Source: Pezizomycotina sp. ARF18 (lineage: Eukaryota; Ascomycota). From it: a DNA stretch of 45,097 nt. The stretch covers positions 1-45,097 of the forward strand of contig AZLU01000292.1 of the NCBI GenBank assembly GCA_002224055.1, read 5' to 3'. This document shows positions 34,016 through 43,425 of the stretch, piece by piece; position 1 is the stretch's first letter, and each line of letters starts with the position of its first letter. A program made the translations under genes and the position numbers. The notes beneath the pieces are model-generated. The model saw nothing but the letters and a program-made list of their open reading frames with translations, had not been told where the DNA came from and made no database searches.

Positions 34016-34944
34016 TATCTCAACAAAATTGTGAAATGAAATTGAACAATATTGGAATTGTATAATTTAGATCTGATAAGCTCTGTAAAAGGAAGGGCGG
34101 ATATATATATACTTTAAAAAAAAAAAAAAAAAAGAACATACACAGCAAGAGCGAAGACGAAGGAGAGAGATTGGAAAATCTACAAGAGATTAAAAAAAAA
34201 GGAACAAGAGAAGAGACTCTGATTCTTATCAGATCCAAAAAAAAAAATTTTTTTTCACTTACCCATGTTGTTTTAACTAAGAAGTGGAGCTAATGCAGCT
34301 GGAAAACCCTGGTCTGAGCTGGTAATCTTGAAAAAATAAGAATTGCGTTGCGGCGGTCAAGAGACTGTCCTTTTTTTTTTTTTGAACTGAAGATGCCGAG
34401 AGATAACAAGAAATACGTATACAATGGAAAAGGGTTATTTTATGTTTATATATGTCGAGCGGGTATAGTATTATTATATCATTCGTCGCAAAGGAAAGAA
34501 AAGGAAAGAGTTGTGTGAAATAATATAGAAGATGAGAGACCGAAAACGGTGAGAGATATAATAATAAATAAGTTGATATAAGTTTCTGTGAGATATTATC
34601 AGATATTGTCTTGCGATATTTTTGATTATCAGTGAGTGACTGCAGTGTATATGGAAAGATCTCGTATATGTCGTGCGACGAATCGTGGATATATGATGAA
34701 ATTGTTGTTGTACAAAGTCTGGAGATGTGCGTTCAAACTATCCTTCTCGAAGACTCGACGATAATGATATATATATTTCTCACTATTTCTACCTAGTACG
34801 GATGTTTAACCAAATAGCTGTATAAGTAAGTTATAAATTTTAAGGAAAAGGAATTATGAGAGATATTCAATGCAAGGGAGATCGTGAACTCTGCCAAACC
34901 GACGCCACTGTACCGTAACTAACTGTAAGTATTAACAATTAATG

Positions 34945-34962
34945 CAGCAGCAGCAGCAGCAG
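34945..34962. repeat. (CAG)6 trinucleotide repeat
   Basis: Six CAG units, followed by CTG, in non-coding AT-rich sequence. No open frame reads through as a polyglutamine protein. Confidence 0.8.
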
Positions 34963-35662
34963 CTGGTTCGGACGTCCTTTATACATCATTAAGCTAGTAT
35001 GTATTATAATTATCGTTGCCCGTTTTTTTTTTTTCTTTTTTCTTCTCAGCGATTGACAATTTCTTACATATGCTGTTCTATTTTCTTCCGCGCCTTCGAT
35101 TTCTTTCCGACAAGCATTTCCTAATGCTTACTTTTTTACTTCCTTCAACCTAACAGCCTATTTTCTTTTCCCCTTCTTTTCTTCGCCATTCCGCTCCTCC
35201 CCTTTTTCCCACAGCTTGGGGCACCAGGCATATGCATGGACATGGACAGAGCACTTTAAAATCTGGCAACAACCAAGGAGAAAGGAAAATTCCCCTTTGG
35301 ATCTAGGAAGAAAGAGGTGTCAGAAGGGAAAGGGAAGCGTTTTTGATTTTTCAGCCCTTGTGCAAGCCAACAAAAGTCAAGCAAGCTTTTTTTTTTTTTT
35401 TTTTTCCTACTACCTAGAGATCTTATTCCGTGTTTACCCTGCTTGCCTGCTACCGGTATGCTACATGGCTCGGCATTGTCGCATTTGGGGTGGAAGAAAG
35501 AAGAGATAAAAGCTGGGCTTCCTTGGGCCCATTGAGATTACCGGGCGGACGGGCTCCGAGAAATACTACTTTGCAATTTAGCATCCTCAAATACTTGTCG
35601 TCACTGTTCTTTTCCAATTGACGGAACACCTGACATCTCGGAAAGCACAGGCGAAGAAAGGG

Positions 35663-35694
<32 letters not shown>

Positions 35695-36729
35695 CTTAGT
35701 GCCTAGCCCCGCGGGGACCCAGCCAATATACAAGGCAAAGACCTCGGAAATCTAGTGCGGTGACTATCATACTTCTCTGAACATTACCTGATGATCGGCA
35801 ATGGGTTTCGCAGTTGGGCTTTGTCGCCGGGTCGCTGATCTCATTGGGTTCTAAAGTTTTTCGTATAAAATCTTTTCCGGAGGACACAGCTAGCTTTTTG
35901 GAGAAGCTTGGCTCCTCCTGCGTGACTGCCCAGGCAATCAGGTGCTTCTGCGAAGTTCAAACGCCGACAAGGCCGAGAAGGTACGACGATCATAGCGTCT
36001 CATCCGCAGAAATTTGAAACCGACTCTTGAGTCTTGGTGGAGGCTTTGCTACTGACTTAGTAAGTGATTCGATAACTGCTAGCGCCTTTTTTTAATTTTT
36101 TTAAATTTTTATTTTTTTTATTTCATATTCATCTCACATATATCGTTATAATAGGCAGTGACCACACTTATGGAATTGGTTACTGGATTCTGCCAATTGC
36201 TCCTGTTGGAAGTAACAATTAAGTAACAAGCTAAGCGGGTGAGAAAAAAAGGGCTTTGGGTCTTGGAAGCCTTCTTCTTGAAATAACACGCTTGTATCGT
36301 GGCTTTGCTTTTCCGGGGAAACTATGACTAAATCTCGCCCAAGACATGGGAATTTCACACATTATTATTGCAGTCATCCTCCAATTTGCCAATTGCGCCA
36401 TGCTCGTGCTTCTGGCTACTGGCAATGACTGTTCCTATATATTGTCAATTTGTGCCTTGCTTGTCCACTTTTCGCCTATCGCTTATTCTTCAATGCAGAG
36501 TAATTTAATGAATGACTCTTCTTTTACCGGAGAATGTATTCTGTTTATTAAGAAGAAATCACGCAGAAACCGGAATTCCTTGACGTCTCGGGAAGCTCGA
36601 TGAGTATTTTAGTTCCTGAGCTTTTCTCTGAGCGGATTATTTTATCCTCTCGTTACAGCCCTAGCTAAGTAGAGAACACCACAATTAACAGAAAGCCAAC
36701 ACAAAAGAACGCTCTTTTGAGACACAATT

Positions 36730-38297
36730 ATGCCAAAGAAAGCTCACAGGCACTTCCACTACAGCTACAAGCCAGCGTACCAAGCCCCCGCCACCAACGG
36801 CGCACAATCGTTATCGCTTTCACAAGCCAACAAGCAATCCGCGACCGCGGCAAATCTTCTTCTTCTCCTCGCAACCCGGCAGCGTCGGCAGCGTAACCAT
36901 GAGCTCGAGCGGCTACGCAAGACGCGGCTGTTCATACCCGGTCGGGACCACAATGCGGGCGAAGGCAGCAGCACACCATCTTGCGCCGCCGGCCTCCTGA
37001 TATCCCGTCACGGACAATGCACCCTTCCCTGCAGGCTATACTGAACGATAACTCGGCGCCGTACATACCCCCCGCCGCGTAACCAACGCGGTTTCATAGC
37101 TCCGATTCGTGGCGCGCGGCGGCGCTAAACCGGCAACACCGCAGCGAAGCACCGGACAGTAACACCGTAGCCGACTTCACGGGCCTTACGATACCCGGAG
37201 CTGCTATAGGACCGAGGCTTACGACGCTGTTAGACGGCGACGAGTTATCGCTGATGCCGGGGTTGAGGATGGATAGGTCGTCGCTGTTAAGTAAGACTTT
37301 GGAGTCCATGGCGGATAAATTTGAGTTCCACGTGGAGTACGATAGGGATTATTTGTGGATGCTGCGGGGCGGGTTGAAGAGCATGCTACTGGCGTTTATT
37401 GCGAACCGGGTTATAAGGGACGGCGGGGATAATGAGAAGGGGAGTATACTGACGGCGCAGTCGCTGAGGTACTATTTGAACGGAGAAAAGAGGATGAATC
37501 AGATCATCACGCAACGACGGAACCGGTAGGGACGGAAGACGTATGGCACCTCGACCTTTCCAGCGCATTAGGTCGCGGTCTCGACTTTAAAGATTTAACG
37601 CACTATTCCGACCTCCAGCAGCAGCAACGCAAACAAACGGAGTTTCCGCTACTACACCCCAAAAACCCACTTCATCATCATCAAATACCACACCCCGCAG
37701 GTAGCCACGAACGTACTACCCATCTTCAACTCCTGGGAAGAAGAACTCGACTCCCTCTCCCTCTCCTCCACATCAACACCAATCCCGCACCAACACTACT
37801 AACAACACAATGTTTCCAAACCTAACGCACTTGTCCCTCGCGTACCCTAAAAAACACAGAATCCCTATTCCCCTCTTTACAAAAATTCACGGCAAAGTAC
37901 GTACCCACGATAACGCACTTATCGCTCGCGGGGTGGCAGACGTCCATATCGTCGAATTCGGGATTGGCGTCACGGCAGGTGGTGCTGGAGCACTTCGCGA
38001 GCTGCTTTAGACGGCTGAGCAGGAGTTTGATATGCTTGCAGTATTTGGACGTTTCGGACTGCAACAGGGTCGTGTACCAATCCCTGCAAGGCGTCGAGGA
38101 GTGGAATGGGTGCTGGAGGGGTGTTGTTACCGTTGTTCGTGAGGCAATCTGCAGTCGCGGTTGGGGATGGAGTGGCGGCGGAGGTGGAGATGGAGGAAGT
38201 CAGGACGCTGAGGGTCGCGGAGGCGGCGGCGCTCGAGGAGACGGTGAAGAGGCAGAGGAGAGATGGAAGGGGGGTTTGGTGTAGGTTTGTGACGTGA
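36730..38297 (+). CDS. Leucine-rich-repeat-like hypothetical protein, badly frame-broken
   Basis: A GC-rich block between AT-rich flanks. It starts at 36730 with MPKKAHRHFHYSYKPAYQAP and a basic, Ser/Gln-rich N-terminus. After several frame changes a long clean piece reads NTVADFTGLTIPGAAIGPRL, MPGLRMDRSSLLSKTLESMA and EFHVEYDRDYLWMLRGGLKS, then HLDLSSALGRGLDFKDLTHY. LRR-like units follow: FPNLTHLSLAYP, ITHLSLAGW and LICLQYLDVSDCN. The C-terminal part contains WRGVVTVV and an Ala/Glu/Arg-rich tail. The Leu spacing supports an LRR/RNI-like fold of the fungal F-box-like hypothetical type. I cannot name it and the exon structure is unclear. It is the best candidate in the window for true decay, because breaks are denser here than in neighbours. 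Confidence 0.5.
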
Positions 38298-39826
38298 GGG
38301 ACATAGTAAGCTTATATTTCAATCTATGGGTCGATATGTGTCGATTTTTTTTTTTCTTTTCTCTTTTAAGGAGCCTCCAGCGTAGCATTTTAGCATTCTA
38401 GCGTAGCCTTCTACATCTTTTCATTTATACACGATCTTATTTTCGCATATACATAATTACCGACATTCATTCTATATCATATGTATTTCATATATCTTCA
38501 CGCCCTTGCAACTATCGTCTTTATATCCGCAATTTCGGAATATTTAGTTGAAAGACCATCTAGGATTTTATAGTTCAAAATGTATGCATGTAAGAATCCA
38601 GAAAAACTACATGGTTTTACCAAACATCACAAGCTTTTACCAAGAGGCCGGCCTGCTTAAAGCAAACTATTGAGCTCACATAATAACTTTATATATATAC
38701 CTTCGCAATTGAACGTTTACCCCTCATATACAATCCCCAACAATTCACGACGATCCTTCTCACTACATGCAAATAACAACCCTGCTAGACATGTGAACAA
38801 TTAGCGCATTGCGTAGAAAAAGACAAGCATTTATTTAGCATCTTAGAATTTTATATTTTTCGTATAGCCAATTCCTACATTGAAATACTACCACGTTTCC
38901 CTTCCTTCTATATAGTGACCAAGTTGGTCCCACATCATCCGTTAAAACTACCCACAGCATCGTCAACTAAAAAAAAAAAAAAAAAAAGGTATCACAATTT
39001 TCTTTTTCATAGTCTATATATATCCTTAATTGCAAGTTCACTCACTCACCAGTAGCACAGATATTTGCCTGATAACTGTGGGGGATTTTATCCCGCAGCT
39101 ATTATCCTTTCTAATATAATAATATAATATAACTACATCCTAGCATATAATATACGCGAGAGTGGATCCGAAGAGGGGGGTGAAGTCGAACAAGGGGTAG
39201 AGCTCTAAAAAGTCCACCCGTCAATCTCCGAAGCTTAAGAGCTCCACCTCAAGTAAGCTAAGCTATACCTAAATAAACGGAGCTTGATGAAGCAGTTTGT
39301 TTTTCCGGCGTCCGGAGCTTACGTTCGTCAACAAATTTGCGAGCTGTCTAATACATAGTTGTCTTTTTAACCTTTTGTTTTATATTATACCGTTCCGTTT
39401 TATATATATACTTCATGTAGACAGTTTTTTTTATCTTACACACTAAATAACCATTTTTACAGACAGCAACCTAAATAGAACATACTTTCTCCTTTTCCCT
39501 CCTTATTCTAACACCTAAATTGCAAAAAAGTCAAGCAAAAAAGAAAGATAAACGCCAGGAGTATATAAAGAGAAAAAGCATTCGTTATCCTTGCGGATTT
39601 CTTCGTGTAAAAAATTTGGAAAATGGATCGATATCACACCCAAAGAAGAGTTACTCCACCGCTTTGAACGACAAAAGGAAGAGAGAAAAAAATTGAGAAA
39701 GGATAGGGAATAAATGGCAGATTATGAGAAGAATACGCCGGTTGGTAACGCCAGCGGAAGAAAGTAAGGATAAGAAAAAAAAAAAAGAAAAAAAAAAAAG
39801 TGTACAATTTACAGCAGCACCTTTTT
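38298..39826. other. Convergent intergenic region LRR gene / MET30
   Basis: 1.5 kb, AT-rich, with TATATA stretches and ATAATATAATATAA near 39118-39130, an A18 run near 38970-38987 and 3' flanks of both genes. Nothing gene-like is seen. Confidence 0.55.
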
Positions 39827-41855
39827 TTAGTTGTCGTCATCTTCACTGCCGACAACTTCCATCTTGTCCTCGTTCCGTACGAGTTCGGGTCGGGTCCACC
39901 TTGAAGCAATACATCCTCGCCTCGCCGTCTTCGCTGCCGCTGACCATGCGGCTGTCGCTGAGCGCAACGCACGTCACCGCTGCACCGTGACCAGTAACCG
40001 TCCTCTGGCACTTGGCCGTCCGCAGGTCCCAGACCTTAACTGACGGTCTTCGGCTCCGGATATAACGCGCAGCGAGTCGGCCGCGAGGGCCCACACGCCT
40101 TCGACGTGCCCGAACAGGGTGCGGACGCACCTACCCTGGGATACATCCCAGACTTTAACGGTGGAATCCAAAGCAGCGGTCAAAAAGTGAGTTGGTGCTC
40201 CCGGGCGAAGGAGATCCTAGCTTCTTGGTCACTAGGGGAGGAAGCTGATGTCGCCGGGGGTCAAAATCAGATGGATCAAGGGACATTGGATGACCTGTTT
40301 GTACTTGGCCGACGTGGCCAAGGAAGGTTCTGATGCACTGTCTGGTCTCGAGGTCCCACAGGCGTACGGACTGGTCGTCGGAGGCGGAGAAGAGGGGTGT
40401 TGGTAGCAGCGTGAATCTTGACACTGTTTACCCAATCGGTGTGGCCACGCAGAACAAAGTGGGAGTTTTCCCTGAAGTTCCAGCAGCGGATCGTGTTATC
40501 GACGGAGCCGGAGACGACGTAATCACCGGCAAAGTTCAGGCAAACAACCCCGCCGGTTGGCCACCAAGGGTACGGACACATTGCCCCGTTTTCCAGTTCC
40601 AGATTTTGAGGCTGTGGTCCATTGACCCACTGATAAGCTTATTATCATCGAACTGAAGGGCACGGACGCCACTGGTGTGGCCGGAAAGCGTCCTAATCTC
40701 TTTCCCAGTCTCAAGGCTCCACAGCTTGATGGTGCAATCGTAGGACCCGTTGCGAGGATGTTGTCGTCGAACTGCAAGCACATGACGCCATTGCTGTGGC
40801 CCTTGAAACCATCTGGCTACAGCGTCCTTTGCGCCAATTGCTTTCGACTTTGTACCTCTCAGAATAGATGTCCTTCCAGTGCCTCGCCCGCCTCCTGCTG
40901 CCTGATCCGGAGTCGCTGTCCGGGGAGCTCTCCCTCATGACATCAAGATTCTCCCTGCAAACTCTCTTCGAGGGTGTCGACGAGCCGCCAGCAGTATTTT
41001 CGCCGTCGGCGTCGTTATCCAGCGAAAGAGAAGACAGGTCTCTCTTGAGGAACGATCTTTCCCCGCTACCTTGGTAACTTAGATGCCGCTGCTCGAGAAT
41101 TGCTTCCTTATTTGCGGCTGCGCCCTCAATCGCTTCCTCTCCAGCAAAGGTAAGCCCCAGCCGCACTTGGTACACTTGCGGTCAATGTGCTGCTTGCACA
41201 TGTTATGCCACACCACATCGTCGTCCGCAAGCAACCTCCACCGCCGTGAGACCTGGGCGGCTTTGCACAGGGACTTGGTGTCGAGGTACGAAAGGACTTT
41301 GAAGGCGAGCTCGGTTGGTAGGGCGACGAGGAAATCTATGCGGACGAGTTCACGGACGGAGGAGGAAGAGCATCGAGAGCTGCGAGGAGCAGCACTGCGT
41401 GAGTATTCCGCGGAGAATGAGGCTTCGTTGCGTTTCCGGGGGCGGCAGAAAAGACGCTCCAGACGTGGATATGGCTTCCTGGTCTGCTGTCGGTAATTTT
41501 TCTAGGTCCTATAAATGAAAAGAAGGGATCGAAAGGTAAGAAAAATCAACATGAATCCGCTGAGAACAAAGAATCGCTAAGGGGGATTGTCTTTTGGTTC
41601 CAACCTTCTGCAACGCCTCCATCGTCAACTCGTCGGCCTGACGCCGACACCCCACATCTGGCTGGTGGCGGTAGCAGTACTTTCTCGTACTGGAAAGCGA
41701 CCTCTTCTCCTGCGCGGCATGCTGTAATCGGGAATGTGTTTCGAAAGGAAAGGTGCGACGGTCTTGTTACTATTTGCGGTAGAGGTGGTGGTGGTGGTGT
41801 TGGTTGCGGTCTTCGATGAGGTGCTCGTGTGATCCCCGGCGTCGGTCATTGTCAT
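39827..41855 (-). CDS. MET30: SCF ubiquitin-ligase F-box/WD40 protein, Met30/SconB/SCON-2 type
   Basis: The F-box subunit that represses sulfur-assimilation genes by targeting their bZIP activator. The start at 41855 gives [16 protein letters not shown] and a Thr/Ser-rich leader, then [30 protein letters not shown] and TMEALQK. An intron (41604-41509) precedes [13 protein letters not shown] and [11 protein letters not shown]. The F-box reads [20 protein letters not shown] then [20 protein letters not shown] and [19 protein letters not shown]40 repeats follow: [115 protein letters not shown] and [15 protein letters not shown]. Together these form a seven-bladed propeller. Frame slips occur in most blades (about 40100-40900). 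The residues around [20 protein letters not shown] are family-specific and separate it from Cdc4. Confidence 0.92.
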
Positions 41856-42291
41856 ACTTTGTTTTCTGGAAGGGAAATCGTCTTGATCAACGCATGGAAA
41901 TCCGGTCTTTTTCGTGAAACGTACAAAGAAAAGCAAGATCCCAACAATCGAGATGGAAAATGCGGGGGGTGAGAGGGAGATAAAGAAGAGGAAGCTTTTT
42001 CGAATGCCTGGCTGACTTGTCTATCTATCTTCTGGGTAGATGTCGTGGCCTCCTGTGTATGTTTATATGTTTGTGAAACAGTGTTGGGATAGATAAATAT
42101 TGGAAGTATATATGAACAAAAGAAAAAGGTATTTAAAATCGATAAAACGGTATATATGATTTCTTTAATAGTATAATCCTTTACTTTTTATTCCCCAGAG
42201 TGTGCCCACCGAGCGTTTTTGTGCTCCCTGAAATGCATCTGGGGGGGGGGGACAACCAAGAATGAAATTAAAAAAAACCAAGAGGGGGAAG

Positions 42292-42345
42292 AGAGAGAGA
42301 GAGAGAAAGGAGAGAGAGAGAGAGAGAGAGGAGAGGAGAGAGCTT
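42292..42345. repeat. GA-rich microsatellite block
   Basis: Interrupted GA dinucleotide array, all purine on the plus strand, between MET30 and YAF9. A CT/TATCT pyrimidine repeat about 200 bp downstream is its approximate complement in composition. Confidence 0.8.
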
Positions 42346-43385
42346 AGTGCCCCCGAAAGGAGACTAAACTGCTTCAGATTTTAATTCACCGAGCTGTTAG
42401 TCCTTCTTAGCGTCCTTCAATATAATGTCCTCGTGCAATAGGTACCCTAATGGTGTTCACAAAAAAAGGAGAGGGAGAAGGTGGAAAAAGGGGAGATTGG
42501 CAGTGTCAATGGTGCAATTCTTGAGGTTGATAGTGTCTATCTAGTATCTCTATCTCTCTCTATCTCTATCTCTATTCTCCGTTATGTGACTTTTCCAACT
42601 ACTTGCGCAATATTTCAAGCTGGACTGGCAGGAGCTTGCCCCCCCATCTATTCCTTGCTACTTGGACCCTTTTTTTTTTTTTTTTTTGCTTGGGAAGAAG
42701 CGAAAGAGGAAGTGACGAGCAACAGAGCAGCAATCACGTAATAATTCTAAACCCACCCAAGGGATGCTCTCCCAAGGCCGAGATGCACGGCACCCTTCCT
42801 ATTTTATGGGCAAAATAGGGCTTTTTTTTATATATATCAATAATAATACTTAATAATTGAATTTTTTTTTTTCTTAACTTTTTTTTCGGGAACCTGGGCC
42901 GCATTCTTCAAACCATAAACCAAACACCTACTACTACTTGTTAACGTTTTCATTGATTGTTACCTACTTTATCTCACCGAGTATTTGCCGCAGACGAGAT
43001 AGATAGTAACACCGGGAAAAAAAAAAAAAAAAAAAGAAAAAGAAAGAAAAACCACGCGCGCTTACTTCATCTTAATATCTTTACACAGAACACACAGGCG
43101 CAGGCACAGGCACACACACATTATACAAGCATCCTGGTTGTGGAGATAACGGACGCCTGATCATTAGACATTTATATATATCCTCGGGGCGATAAGACAG
43201 TCACTACTCTATCTGCCCCTGCACGTCAGCCCACTCGAGCACGACGAAGAAAATAAGAGAAACATCGACTGCGATCCAACCCTTTTTCTTTCTCTCTTTT
43301 ATCTATCTCACTCATCCCTCCAATACTAGGGACCTCGCCTCGCCTCACATCACATCACCTCATCTTAGCCCATAGCATTGCGACA

Positions 43386-43408
43386 GCGAGGTTTTCGAAC
43401 CCCCTCGC
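43386..43408 (+). promoter_or_regulatory. Hairpin in the YAF9 5' leader
   Basis: GGTT-TTCG-AACC (43390-43401) forms a four-base-pair stem with a UUCG loop. It is extended across a 3-base bulge by GCGA (43386-43389) pairing with TCGC (43405-43408). The structure ends 17 bases before the ATG at 43426, so it could influence scanning if transcribed. Confidence 0.4.
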
Positions 43409-43425
43409 ACCACTACCCGTTCGCG

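Larger units (their letters stand above)
32945..36729. other. 3.8-kb AT-rich region without recognisable genes
   Basis: No frame here resembles a protein. Sub-structure: purine-rich plus strand from about 33280 to 34230; a GA dinucleotide repeat at 33991-34014; an A11T8 mirror tract (34237-34255); a CAG repeat near 34945-34962; A28 at 35663-35690; and a somewhat more GC-balanced piece at 35430-36600. The 85-codon frame at 36346-36603 has a hydrophobic start but no homology I recognise. Part of the region must carry promoters for the flanking divergent genes. Confidence 0.5.
41856..43425. promoter_or_regulatory. Shared divergent upstream region MET30 / YAF9
   Basis: 1.57 kb between the two start codons, with no supported gene. 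It contains G10 at 42241-42250, a GA-repeat block (about 42292-42345), CTATCT/CTCTAT pyrimidine repeats (about 42538-42575), T-runs near 42670-42687 and 42862-42872, A17 at 43018-43034, CA-rich repeats near 43088-43120, and tandem CCTCGCCTCACATCACATCAC sequence in the YAF9 leader. Frames at 42481-42818 and 42957-43160 run through these repeats. Confidence 0.5.

Noticed and set aside
35216-36603. Several 60-100 codon frames in the void
   Set aside because: They overlap each other, cross homopolymer runs and carry no recognisable motif.
43381-43410. tRNA-like TTCGAACCCC upstream of YAF9
   Set aside because: The 70-nt context does not fold as a tRNA; treated as a leader hairpin instead.
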